This document shows, in pieces, positions 42,210 to 50,587 of a stretch of DNA of 64,000 bases. The notes beneath the pieces are model-generated. The model worked only from the letters and a program-made list of their open reading frames with translations, was not told where the DNA came from and ran no database searches. Each line of letters opens with the position of its first letter. Within the stretch, counting starts at the first letter, position 1. A program made the translations under genes and the position numbers. Origin of the DNA: Dyella marensis (GTDB taxonomy: Bacteria > Pseudomonadota > Gammaproteobacteria > Xanthomonadales > Rhodanobacteraceae); NCBI RefSeq assembly GCF_900112865.1, contig NZ_FONH01000001.1, positions 186,001 through 250,000 of the forward strand. Direction: 5' to 3'.

Positions 42210-42815
42210 TCACAGTCGCGTGAACGTCAGCTTGTGATAGGTGCGCGTGTTGTTCGCGCGGTTCTTTACGCTGACCATGTAGGTGCGCCCGGTCGGCCTT
42301 CCTTGCTGGTCGAACTCCTCGCGCATCACCAGGCCGCCGCGCTTGGCCGTGGGGCTCTTGTCGTTCGCCGCGGTCACGGCCTCGATCAGCCGGCCGATGC
42401 GGTTCTCGATACGCTTGTGGCCGCTGGTGTTGATCCGCTTGGTTTCATTGATCAGGTTATGCGCATTGCTGGGGCCTCCGAAAATGTCCGGCACCAGATG
42501 CGATTTGTGCCCGCCGCCAGGCGGGGCGAAAGCGGGATTGAGCACGCCGATAGGCGCCAGGTCCGCGCGCTTGGCGCGTGGCATGCGCCGGCGCAGCGAG
42601 GCCGATACATAGGTCTTGCGGATGCCGCCGCCCTGGGCTGCCGGGTAGTTCTTCTGCCGATGCCCGAAGCGCGGCACGCCACGCGCCAGGTTAGCCTTGG
42701 TCTTGAACGCGCCGTATTCCTGCCTGGTGCTGGCGGCATAGTTGATGCGCCCCACATTGGCATTGCCGTCCTTGACGAAGGACCAGGTCCAGTTGGAGTT
42801 CTGTTTCTTGGGCAT
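42210..42815 (-). CDS. DNA/RNA non-specific endonuclease-like effector candidate (paralogue A)
   Basis: 201 residues, very basic, no signal peptide. The core GHKSHLVPDIFGGPSNAHNLINETKRINTSGHKRIENRI (102-140) matches the His-Me finger pattern of Endonuclease_NS_2-type nucleases: general-base H106, metal-ligand region N120/N129 and E137. The N-terminus (SNWTWSFVKDGNANVGRINY) and C-terminus (RTYMVSVKNRANNTRTYHKLTF) are also shared with the paralogue at 44 kb. No immunity gene of the usual small acidic type is adjacent. It is read with the T6SS operon, 39 bp after the unknown basic protein, and could be an injected nuclease toxin. Confidence 0.68.
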   Translation of the reverse strand: MPKKQNSNWTWSFVKDGNANVGRINYAASTRQEYGAFKTKANLARGVPRFGHRQKNYPAAQGGGIRKTYVSASLRRRMPRAKRADLAPIGVLNPAFAPPGGGHKSHLVPDIFGGPSNAHNLINETKRINTSGHKRIENRIGRLIEAVTAANDKSPTAKRGGLVMREEFDQQGRPTGRTYMVSVKNRANNTRTYHKLTFTRL

Positions 42816-42854
42816 GACAGTTCCTCCGGTTCAGCGTGATCGGAAGGCGGCGGC

Positions 42855-43985
42855 TCAATGTCCCCGGCTGTTCTGCGGCGGCGCCACCGGCAGCATGCGC
42901 GCGTCGCTGAGCGCGCGTTGCCGGCGTCCCGGGGTGGTCTTGGCCGCCATCTGGTTCAGCGACTTGGTGGTCAGGTCGCGCGTATCCGATTCCACCGATG
43001 TGTTCACCGGCGGCGGCACGGCCTTGTTGTGCACGTCGCTGCGGAATGCCGCCATCGCGTCGAGCGGCTTGTTGGCATTCGCCTTCAGGTAGCTGCGGAT
43101 CACCGGCGGCACCAGGCCTTCCAGGCGCGCGTCCTTGTTCATCACCGAGCCGACTTCCCATTTCTTGCGCTCGCGCTCTTCCTGCACGTGGGCGACCAGG
43201 TTCCTGAAGTGCTTCTTCTTGCGCAGGTCCTTGTTGCCGGTCAGCGCGGCATAGCGCGGCGTCGGCAGCGCCTTCACGTGCGGCCGGGCCAGGTTGAGCC
43301 GGGTCGACGGATCGGACATGTGCTTGATGGTCGCCAGCGTGCCCATGATCAGCGTGTCCTGGAAGGCATTGGGCGAGGTCGCATCCTGCCGCGTCTTGTC
43401 CACCGCCAGTTCGCGCTGGCCGTCGCGCCCGCTGCCCGGCGTGCCGTTGCCGTGGCCTTCGGTGATCGCCGCCTTGGTCCCGCCGACCGCCGCGGACTTG
43501 ATCGAGGGCGTGTGCCCGGCGATGGGCTGCCAGCTGCCCACCGCGGCGCCCACCTTCGGCGGCGGGTTGTACCAGACCAGGTCGGCGGTGCGCGAGCGGT
43601 TCTCGAACACGTTCTTGGCCTTGCGCTTGCTCATCCCGTTCCAGAGCGAGCGCGTCTTCAGCAGGCGCGTGGCGACGTGTTCGTCCAGGCCGATGCCGAC
43701 GAAGCTTTGCTGGCCGCCGGGGCGCGCGGTCAGCTGCTGGCTGGTGCGCACGCGGATCTTGCGCGTGTACTGGCCGCCGCCGCCCTGCCGGATCCACGGC
43801 ACCCAGGCCTTGCGCAGCTGCTTCATCTCGGTCCTGAGCGCCGGCGTCAGGCCCTTGCGGGCGAGCCTGCCCAGCTGCTGCTTCTGCAATGCGGGTTTGC
43901 CCGCGTTCTTGAAGCGCCGGGTATTGCGCGCCTGCATGTGCAGATGGGCAGGTGTCGGCTTGTCTTTGGCGGGCTTGGACGGCAT
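42855..43985 (-). CDS. basic protein of unknown function, cargo-effector candidate
   Basis: 376 residues, rich in Lys/Arg, no signal peptide or TM span. I recognise no family. Visible blocks include QGGGGQYTRKIRVRTSQQL, SFVGIGLDEHVATRLLKTRSLWNGMSKRKAKNVFE, YNPPPKVGAAVGSWQPIAGHTPSIKSAAV and EVGSVMNKDARLEGLVPPVIRSYL. The G-x-W-x-x-x-GH pattern vaguely recalls HNH-type toxins, but this is too weak to call. It lies between two nuclease paralogues, in the same strand and operon, 61 bp from one and 39 bp from the other. Position and composition make an effector or effector partner likely. Confidence 0.62.
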   Translation of the reverse strand: MPSKPAKDKPTPAHLHMQARNTRRFKNAGKPALQKQQLGRLARKGLTPALRTEMKQLRKAWVPWIRQGGGGQYTRKIRVRTSQQLTARPGGQQSFVGIGLDEHVATRLLKTRSLWNGMSKRKAKNVFENRSRTADLVWYNPPPKVGAAVGSWQPIAGHTPSIKSAAVGGTKAAITEGHGNGTPGSGRDGQRELAVDKTRQDATSPNAFQDTLIMGTLATIKHMSDPSTRLNLARPHVKALPTPRYAALTGNKDLRKKKHFRNLVAHVQEERERKKWEVGSVMNKDARLEGLVPPVIRSYLKANANKPLDAMAAFRSDVHNKAVPPPVNTSVESDTRDLTTKSLNQMAAKTTPGRRQRALSDARMLPVAPPQNSRGH

Positions 43986-44046
43986 GGGTATCTCGTGAGG
44001 TGATTGCCTGCGGCAGCCGGAACACGCCGGCTGCCAACGGACGGAC

Positions 44047-44622
44047 TCAGATCGGCCTGAATTCCAGCTTGTGATAGCTGCGCGAGTTGTTGTTGCGGTT
44101 CATCACGCTCACCATGTACAAGCGCCCGGTCGGTTTCCCCGCGGCGCTGTAGGTCTCGCGCACGATCAAGCCGGCGCGATTGCGTGTCGGGCTGTTATCG
44201 CCTGCCGGCGTGCCGGCCTTGATCAGCTTGGCGATGCGGTTCTCGATCCGCTTGTGCGCGCTGAGATTGATCCGGCTCTTTTCATTGACCAGGTTCTGCG
44301 CATTGCTCGGGCCGCCGAAACGGTCGGAAGCCAGATGCGCCTTGTGCACATTGGCCGGCACGTAGCCCGGATTGACCACGCCGATGCCGGCCAGATTGTC
44401 ACGGGCGGCGCCGGACGGCCGCGTGCGCAGTTTTGCCGACACATAGACCTTCTTGATGCCGCCGCCCCCATGGAAGCTGCTGCGCTGGGCGAAGCGATTG
44501 ACCCGGTTGAGGTTCGCCCTGCCCTTGAGCTCCCGGTACTTGGCCTGGGTGGTCGGCGTATAGAGGATCCGACCGATCGTCGTACCGTTTTCTTTGATAT
44601 CTCGCCGTGACCATGCAGGCAT
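44047..44622 (-). CDS. DNA/RNA non-specific endonuclease-like effector candidate (paralogue B)
   Basis: 191 residues from MPAWSRRDIKENGTTIGRILY. Core NVHKAHLASDRFGGPSNAQNLVNEKSRINLSAHKRIENRI aligns without gaps to paralogue A, giving H96, N110, N119 and E127 as counterparts of its catalytic set. The flanks are also shared (KKVYVSAKLRTRPSG, RLYMVSVMNRNNNSRSYHKLEF). The gap to tssA is 25 bp, so it is translated off the T6SS message. An upstream extension of the frame overlaps tssA and is rejected. A duplication of the gene, with the 376-residue gene between the copies, is the simplest history. Confidence 0.7.
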   Translation of the reverse strand: MPAWSRRDIKENGTTIGRILYTPTTQAKYRELKGRANLNRVNRFAQRSSFHGGGGIKKVYVSAKLRTRPSGAARDNLAGIGVVNPGYVPANVHKAHLASDRFGGPSNAQNLVNEKSRINLSAHKRIENRIAKLIKAGTPAGDNSPTRNRAGLIVRETYSAAGKPTGRLYMVSVMNRNNNSRSYHKLEFRPI

Positions 44623-44647
44623 GTCGCGTTCTCCGTATCGATGGACG

Positions 44648-45793
44648 TCATGCGTCCGCTTCACCGCCGAGCAGCTCGAAGATCTCGATCCGCCCGCCTC
44701 CTTTCTGGAACACCTCCCGATACAGCTCCGCCGCATTCAAGCCGCCCCACGCCACCGCGCGGCGGATCAGGTACGGCACGGGGCTGTGCGGCTCCACCTG
44801 CATCAGGTAGTCGCCGATCTGCGCCAGCACCTGGTAGGCGCGTTCGCGCTCGCCGAACAGGTCGCCGGCCGCGTGCGGTTCGCCGTCGTCGCCTTCCTCT
44901 TCCATGTCTTCGTCGACATGCAATGCCGCGGCCGGCGGCAAGGCGGCCGGACCGCGCCGCGTCAGCTCGCCGCGCAGCAGTGCCTCGATGCGCGCCAGGA
45001 ACTCGTCCAGCCGACCCAGCGAAGGCGTCTCCGATCCCAGCCGCTCGCGCAGCGCCTGCTCGAACGCGGCCATGGCAGCGCGGCCTTCGCCCAGCATGGC
45101 GTGGCGTTCGCGCAGCTCGGCCGCGTCCATGCGTGCCAGCAGGCCTTGCAGGTCGTCCAGGGTGGCGGCGTCCTGGGCTTCCTCGGGCAGGTTGCCGTTC
45201 ACCGCGCGCATGCGCTCGTGGTAGTGCGCCAGTTCCCACTGCGACCAGCTGGCGACGTGGTCGTCGTCCTCCACCAGGGGCAGCAGCGCAATGGTGTTGA
45301 GCAGTTTCTCGTTGATCCAGCGCACGATATTGCAGCGCGCGTCGTAGCCGTCGCCGTCGCCGCGCGGATGCAGGCCGTCCCACCATGCCTCGCACAGGCC
45401 GCGCAACAGCACGAAGCCCGGCATCAGCGCGGCATAGCCGCCTTCGTGCAGTTCCGCTTCCAGCATCCACGCGGCCAGCTGCAGATCCTTGCCCACCGTG
45501 TCGAGCATGCCGGCCGCCAGCTGCGACACCTTGGGCCAGTTGGCGCGCCGCGGCTCGGTGGCCCAGGCACCCATCGGCAGGCTGACGTCGTCGCTCTGGC
45601 GCAGCTGCTGGATCATGCGGAAGCTCATGCTGCCGCGCGCCGCCACGCCCGCCGGCTGCGGACCGTCCAGCGGCGCCAGCAGGCGCGCCAGCGGGAGGCC
45701 GAGGCGACGCTCGAAATAGCCGCCGTCGTCACAGCCCGCCGCCGCTTCCGCCGGCGCGGCGTCCATGCTTCTGGCTTGCGCGTACTGGCTCAT
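44648..45793 (-). CDS. tssA: T6SS assembly protein TssA (ImpA family)
   Basis: 381 residues. The N-terminal ImpA-like region is seen after a variable lead: GYFERRLGLPLARLLAPLDGPQPAGVAARG, then SDDVSLPMGAWATEPRRANWPKVSQLAAGMLDTVGKDLQLAAWMLEAELHEGGYAALMPGFVLLRGLCEAWWDGLHP. The C-terminus (HSPVPYLIRRAVAWGGLNAAELYREVFQ) matches the short form of TssA that ends in a VasJ-like domain. TssA primes baseplate and tail-tube polymerisation. It follows tssM by 16 bp and precedes the cargo-effector island. Confidence 0.9.
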   Translation of the reverse strand: MSQYAQARSMDAAPAEAAAGCDDGGYFERRLGLPLARLLAPLDGPQPAGVAARGSMSFRMIQQLRQSDDVSLPMGAWATEPRRANWPKVSQLAAGMLDTVGKDLQLAAWMLEAELHEGGYAALMPGFVLLRGLCEAWWDGLHPRGDGDGYDARCNIVRWINEKLLNTIALLPLVEDDDHVASWSQWELAHYHERMRAVNGNLPEEAQDAATLDDLQGLLARMDAAELRERHAMLGEGRAAMAAFEQALRERLGSETPSLGRLDEFLARIEALLRGELTRRGPAALPPAAALHVDEDMEEEGDDGEPHAAGDLFGERERAYQVLAQIGDYLMQVEPHSPVPYLIRRAVAWGGLNAAELYREVFQKGGGRIEIFELLGGEADA

Positions 45794-45809
45794 CGTTCCA
45801 TTCCTCGGT

Positions 45810-48800
45810 TCACCACAGCACGGGCGCTTCGCGCGGGAACGCGGGCGCCTCCAGCGGCACCGGCGCCTTGGTGGCGGGGTCGGTGCCGGAAAGTTTCAGG
45901 GTCAGGTACAGGTCGGCCTGGTCCGTGGCCTTGGTGTCCTTCGGCGCGCTGCCGTCGAGCACCGGCACCTGGAAATGCAGCAGGCGCTGGCCGGGATCGA
46001 GCGCGCCGCTCTCCGGCGGCGCCGCATGCGCATCCAGCCAGCGCAGCAGCGCCCACGAGCCGCCGGTCTCGAAGATCGCGTGGTAGCCGCTGGCGCGCAG
46101 TTCCGCCTGCGCGGCGTCGGGCACCGGCATGTAACGCGAGCGGTCGGCCCATTGCAGGTCCAGCGACAGCGGCGTGCCCACGGCCCAGGCGAAGCTGTCG
46201 TCGGCACCCGGCCAGGCCGCGCCCTGCGCGCCGCCCGCACGCAGCGTCCAGCCGATCAGCTGGTTGCTGATCGGCGAGCGCTCGGGCATGGCGCGGAAGC
46301 CCACCTTCAGCTGGATCGGCAGGCTCTGCGGCTGCGCGGAGAGATTGCCGCCGAAGAAGCTTTCCACCGCGTCGAGCTGGTCGAGGAAGGCCTTCATCTT
46401 CGCCGCGCGCGCGCCGCTCGCATGCTGCAGCCAGGCCTTGAGCTCGGGCTTTTCCTTGGCGTAGTAGACGAAGAACGCCTTCACCACCGCCGGCGATACT
46501 TCGCGCGAATCCACCGGGCCGAACGGATAGCGTCCCGCCAGCTGGTTGTTGAACAGCATGCCGATGCGCGCGTAATGCAGGTCGGAACTGGCCTGGCCGC
46601 GGCCCGAACAGGCCGCCCTGGCCAGCTTCTCCATGTCGCCGCGGCGCGAGGAGAACAGGTCGTTGCCCACCGCCGGCGGCGTATACGCCGCGAGCGTGGC
46701 CTCGCAGTTGGCGTAGGTCAGGCTGGCCAGCTGCTTGAGGAAGAAGTCGTTGAGATACGCCACCTGCCCCGCCGGATCGGCGAACTGCACGGCGCGGTTC
46801 AACTCGGTGATGGTGCCGCCCCAGTACGTATCGACCTGGATATTGATGCGCTGGCTGTTGTTGACGCCACGGGTCTGCTTGAGCAGCGTGACGAATGGCG
46901 CCGCGTAGCGCGACAGCACCTCCGCGCGCTGCAGCTGGCGGTCGAGATAGTCCTGCAGCACCGGCACGCTGCCCAGGTCGAACAGCGGCGTGCCGTCTTC
47001 GCCGCTGCCGCCGGGCGCCGGCGGATCGTACAGGTGGCTGGAGGAGGCCAGCTCCGACACGTCCAGCAGCATGCTGGAGGCATAGTTCTGCGCGCACTGG
47101 CCCACCTCGTCGGCGAGCGTGCCGAAGCCGAGCTGGCGCATGCGCTGCTGCGCCTGGAGCAGCGGTTCGACCGTGGCGGCGAGGCTGGAGCTCTCCTCCG
47201 CCAGTTCGTGGTCCAGCTGCGAGGTCGCATCCAGCCCGGTATCGACCGCCTGCACCTGTCCGCGCTGGTTGCGCGCCAGGTTGTCCTGCAGCGCCAGCTG
47301 CAGCTGCGCGCGCGCGATGCGTTCATACAGCGGCTGGTCCGAGCGGTTGCCGGTCTGCTCGATCTTTTCGTGGCTGGCGAATTCCTGGTACTCGCGCAGC
47401 TGCGCCAGCACTTCGTCGAACGTGCTGGGCCGCCAGCCGCCGGCCGCGCCGTTGCAGCTGTACTGCTGCGGCGACTTCACCTGCATGAAGGCGGTGCCGG
47501 CCAGCGTGTGCAGGCCGTCGACCTCGCGGCCCAGGCCGGGGCTGATGCCTTCCAGCTGGTGATTGCTGGGATTGACCACGAACAGCGCGCCGTACGGCGC
47601 CAGCGTCGCGCTGCGCAGGCTGTCCACCGCCGGCTGGTAGCAGCTGTCCAGGTCGAAATAGCCCAGGGTGCTGCGCAGCTCCGGATCGTAGCGGTGGTTC
47701 TTGATCAGGTGCTCGATACCCGGCGCGATCTCGTCGCCCATGCGCGTGCACGGATTGTCCTGCGGCGTGCTCAGCAGCCAGCTCTTGTGCACCCAGGCCA
47801 GCCAGCTGTTGAAACCGCGCAGGGTGTCCAGCAGCGGCGGCCGGCCTTCCTGCAGGGTCGACAGCAGCGGGACGCCGTCCGCCGCACGATGCAGCAGGTC
47901 GCGCTCGGCCTGCGCGGCCATGCGCTCGAACTGCTTGCCCAGCCGTTCGCGCAGCTCCGGCGAAATGGCCGGCGGATCCGGGTAACTGGCCGCGGCCAGC
48001 GAATCGGACAGCGGGCTGTCGCGCCTGATCGTGTCCGCCGGCAGCGCGCTGCCGTACAGGTACTCGGCCAGCGCGCCGAAATCCAGCAGTTGGCCGCCCC
48101 GGTCCATCGAGCCCGGCTGCGCGATGCGGTCGAAGCGCACCAGGTTGTCCTCCAGCGCCGACAGCTGGTGCAGCTGGCGCTTGAGCTGGTCCAGGTAATC
48201 GGCATACACCGCATCCGGCGCCGCCGCGTTCTCCGATACCTTCAAGGTGGCGGCCGACAGGTCGTCGATGCGCTGCGTCAGCTTGCAGGCCATCGAAGGC
48301 AGCACCACCTGCTGCAGTGCATTCCTCGACACCACGTCGGTGATGCCGTGGCGGATGCGGCCGTCCACCCATGAAAGCGGAATCGCCGCATAGCGGGTGT
48401 CCTCGCTCAGCGTAGTGATCTGCGCGATCAGCTTGTACACGCGGTCCTGGTCCAGACAGCCATGCTGCGCCAGCGACTTGCTGTTGAGCTGGATGTTCAG
48501 CAGCGTGTCGCGCAGGCCGCCCGCATGCCGGTTCACCCGCGAGGCGCTCCACGGCAGCGCTACCAGCAGTACCGCGGCGAGCACGATCAAGGCCAGCTGC
48601 AGCCGGCGGATCAGCCGGTTGCGCGCCAGCAGCCCCTTCTGCGTGCGCTGCGCCAGACGCTGCTCGGCCAGTGCCTTGTCGCGGATGAAGCCCTCCACGA
48701 AGGACACGTCCTTGCGCGGCGCGCCCGTGTCCGGCAGTTCGCCCGCGCCGACCACGCCGGTGAAGTACAGGCCGCGGCAGAACGAGCGCGTCTCGTACAC

Positions 48801-49823
48801 ATTGGTCTTGAACAGCGTGCCGAGGAAATCCAGCGCCGGTTCCTGCAGGCTGCGCATGTGCTGCGGAAACAGGAAGAAGCCGTCGACGTCGTCGATGTGG
48901 TCCCGGCTGGTGGCCGCCTCCAGCACTAGGCTGCGCATGCCTTCGATCACCTTGTCGAAGGCCTTCGGCACCCAGTCGGCCGGCAGGCCGTTGTCGTCCA
49001 GGGTGGAGCTGGACCAGCCGACGATCTGGCTGAGCAGGCGCTTGTCCTGCGTGCGCCAGAAGCCGTCGAAGCCGGGCACGGTGTCGCAATGGCTGAACAC
49101 CACGTACACCGGCAGCGCGTAGGCGAAGGCATCCTGCAGTTCGTGGATGCGCGCATAGGCATAGCGGCCCATCGCGGCGCGCTGCTCGGTCGTGGCCGCG
49201 CACAGGCGCGCGGCGGAGATCACCCACACGATGCCATCGAGCGCGCGGTCCGGGCGCAGGCTGTCGATATCGGCCAGCATCTCGCTCCAGCGTGCATCCG
49301 GCGTGGCGACGCCGCCGTTCGCGCCGGCGGCCGGTTTCAGCGGCTCGCCCAGCACGCTGTCCGGATCGATCAGGATGCCCTTCTCCAGGAACAGCCACTG
49401 GCTGTTCGGCACGGCCTGGCTGAGATAAGCCTCCTGCTTCGCCTCGCGCTGGTGCGTGGCACGCTGCAGGTCCGCCGGCAGCGAGGCGGCGAGGCTGCTC
49501 TTGCCGTCGCCGGGGAAGCCCATCAGCAGCACCCAGGAGCTCTTGTAGCGCCAGTCGCGCCGCGCCCACAGATAGCGCAGCGCGCGCTCGATCACCGCAT
49601 AGCGGCGGCGCACGCTGTCGCGCAAACGCACCCACCAGCCCTGGCCGTCGCGATTCCGCGCCGGCCGCGCGGCGATGCTCTTGGAGCGCGCCCGCCACAT
49701 CAGCCAGGCGATCAGCAGGAAGGCCAGCGCGGCCAGCACCGCCAGCAGCAGGAAGGCGGGATCGAACTCGCCGGCGCCGGCGGCGGTGCTCGAAGCGGCA
49801 GCGGGCGCGGCGGCCGGGCTCAT
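45810..49823 (-). CDS. tssM: T6SS membrane-complex protein TssM (IcmF family)
   Basis: 1337 residues, about the usual size. Two early hydrophobic spans flank the cytoplasmic domain (about 23-42, and near 442-460 at LALIVLAAVLLVALPWSAS). A Walker A motif GFPGDGKS (102-109) lies in the IcmF GTPase-like domain, with DGIVWVISAARL and LPVYVVFSHCDTVPGFDGFW. The long periplasmic part has IcmF-related repeats (TYWGGTITELNRAVQFADPAGQ) and a C-terminal domain. With TssJ and TssL it makes the envelope channel. The ATG overlaps the tssL stop by ATGA. Confidence 0.95.
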   Translation of the reverse strand: MSPAAAPAAASSTAAGAGEFDPAFLLLAVLAALAFLLIAWLMWRARSKSIAARPARNRDGQGWWVRLRDSVRRRYAVIERALRYLWARRDWRYKSSWVLLMGFPGDGKSSLAASLPADLQRATHQREAKQEAYLSQAVPNSQWLFLEKGILIDPDSVLGEPLKPAAGANGGVATPDARWSEMLADIDSLRPDRALDGIVWVISAARLCAATTEQRAAMGRYAYARIHELQDAFAYALPVYVVFSHCDTVPGFDGFWRTQDKRLLSQIVGWSSSTLDDNGLPADWVPKAFDKVIEGMRSLVLEAATSRDHIDDVDGFFLFPQHMRSLQEPALDFLGTLFKTNVYETRSFCRGLYFTGVVGAGELPDTGAPRKDVSFVEGFIRDKALAEQRLAQRTQKGLLARNRLIRRLQLALIVLAAVLLVALPWSASRVNRHAGGLRDTLLNIQLNSKSLAQHGCLDQDRVYKLIAQITTLSEDTRYAAIPLSWVDGRIRHGITDVVSRNALQQVVLPSMACKLTQRIDDLSAATLKVSENAAAPDAVYADYLDQLKRQLHQLSALEDNLVRFDRIAQPGSMDRGGQLLDFGALAEYLYGSALPADTIRRDSPLSDSLAAASYPDPPAISPELRERLGKQFERMAAQAERDLLHRAADGVPLLSTLQEGRPPLLDTLRGFNSWLAWVHKSWLLSTPQDNPCTRMGDEIAPGIEHLIKNHRYDPELRSTLGYFDLDSCYQPAVDSLRSATLAPYGALFVVNPSNHQLEGISPGLGREVDGLHTLAGTAFMQVKSPQQYSCNGAAGGWRPSTFDEVLAQLREYQEFASHEKIEQTGNRSDQPLYERIARAQLQLALQDNLARNQRGQVQAVDTGLDATSQLDHELAEESSSLAATVEPLLQAQQRMRQLGFGTLADEVGQCAQNYASSMLLDVSELASSSHLYDPPAPGGSGEDGTPLFDLGSVPVLQDYLDRQLQRAEVLSRYAAPFVTLLKQTRGVNNSQRINIQVDTYWGGTITELNRAVQFADPAGQVAYLNDFFLKQLASLTYANCEATLAAYTPPAVGNDLFSSRRGDMEKLARAACSGRGQASSDLHYARIGMLFNNQLAGRYPFGPVDSREVSPAVVKAFFVYYAKEKPELKAWLQHASGARAAKMKAFLDQLDAVESFFGGNLSAQPQSLPIQLKVGFRAMPERSPISNQLIGWTLRAGGAQGAAWPGADDSFAWAVGTPLSLDLQWADRSRYMPVPDAAQAELRASGYHAIFETGGSWALLRWLDAHAAPPESGALDPGQRLLHFQVPVLDGSAPKDTKATDQADLYLTLKLSGTDPATKAPVPLEAPAFPREAPVLW

Positions 49824-50587
49824 GTCGCGCCACCCTGGATCGCATCGAGCAGCGACCAGGTCAGCAGCAGCCATACCAGCGAGGACAGCACCAGGTAGAT
49901 CGCCGCGCCGTAGGCCGCGGCGCGCAGCCATGGCGCCAGCGCGATGCGCGTGTTGTCGCGGTCGGACACCACCGTGTAGTCGTAGGCCTGCGGAAACGCA
50001 CGCGCCTCCACGCTGCCGAGCTTGCGGCCGCTGGCCAGCGGATACAGCCGCGCGCGGTACTGGCGCAGCTTCTGGCGCCCTTCGGCGCCGCGGTACATGC
50101 CCTGGAAGCCGAGCTGCATGGCCAGCAGCAGCACCGCGGCGAGGTCCGCATCGAGCGAGGTGCGCTCGCCCGCGCCCATCAGATCGTCGACCAGCTCGAA
50201 GAAGCGCCGCCCGGCCACGCGCGAGCGTTCCACCGTGTATTCCAGCAGGTGCTCGGGCCAGTGCTCCGCGCCGGCCCAGTGCAGTTCGAGGATGAAGATC
50301 TCGTCGGCCAGCGCCACCATCGCGTAGCGCGCGCGCCGGTACGCCTCCAGCTCCGCGCCGGTGGCCGCGGCCTGCACGTCGCGCGACTGCCGGTCCAGCA
50401 CGGCCAGCAGGCGATGCGCGATGCGCTCGACGGTCTGGTGCGCCGCCATCTCCCCATGCGGATCGCCCGGCTGCAGCAGCCGGACCAGCTCGCCCTTCTG
50501 GATGGCGAGCTTGACCTGCGCGACTTCCTCGTAGAACGCCGCGAAGCGCCCCAGCAGGAAGTTGGAGGAGGCGACGTTCGCGCTCAT
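49820..50587 (-). CDS. tssL: T6SS membrane-complex protein TssL (DotU family), short form
   Basis: 255 residues. A cytoplasmic DotU domain shows RYAMVALADEIFILELHWAGAEHWPEHLLEYTVERSRVAGRRFFELVDDLM and AVLLLAMQLGFQGMYRG. A single C-terminal TM span (about 228-248, AAIYLVLSSLVWLLLTWSLL) is the usual anchor. There is no peptidoglycan-binding OmpA domain, so this is the short type. The ATG overlaps the tssK stop and the gene's own stop overlaps the tssM start. Confidence 0.93.
   Translation of the reverse strand: MSANVASSNFLLGRFAAFYEEVAQVKLAIQKGELVRLLQPGDPHGEMAAHQTVERIAHRLLAVLDRQSRDVQAAATGAELEAYRRARYAMVALADEIFILELHWAGAEHWPEHLLEYTVERSRVAGRRFFELVDDLMGAGERTSLDADLAAVLLLAMQLGFQGMYRGAEGRQKLRQYRARLYPLASGRKLGSVEARAFPQAYDYTVVSDRDNTRIALAPWLRAAAYGAAIYLVLSSLVWLLLTWSLLDAIQGGAT

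Noticed and set aside
44623-44736. Upstream extension of nuclease paralogue B
   Set aside because: It overlaps tssA and encodes Ser/Cys/Arg-rich residues; the paralogue alignment begins just after the chosen ATG.
45765-48374. 869-codon + strand open frame
   Set aside because: It is antisense to tssM and tssA, with arginine/glutamine-rich filler composition and no recognisable domain.
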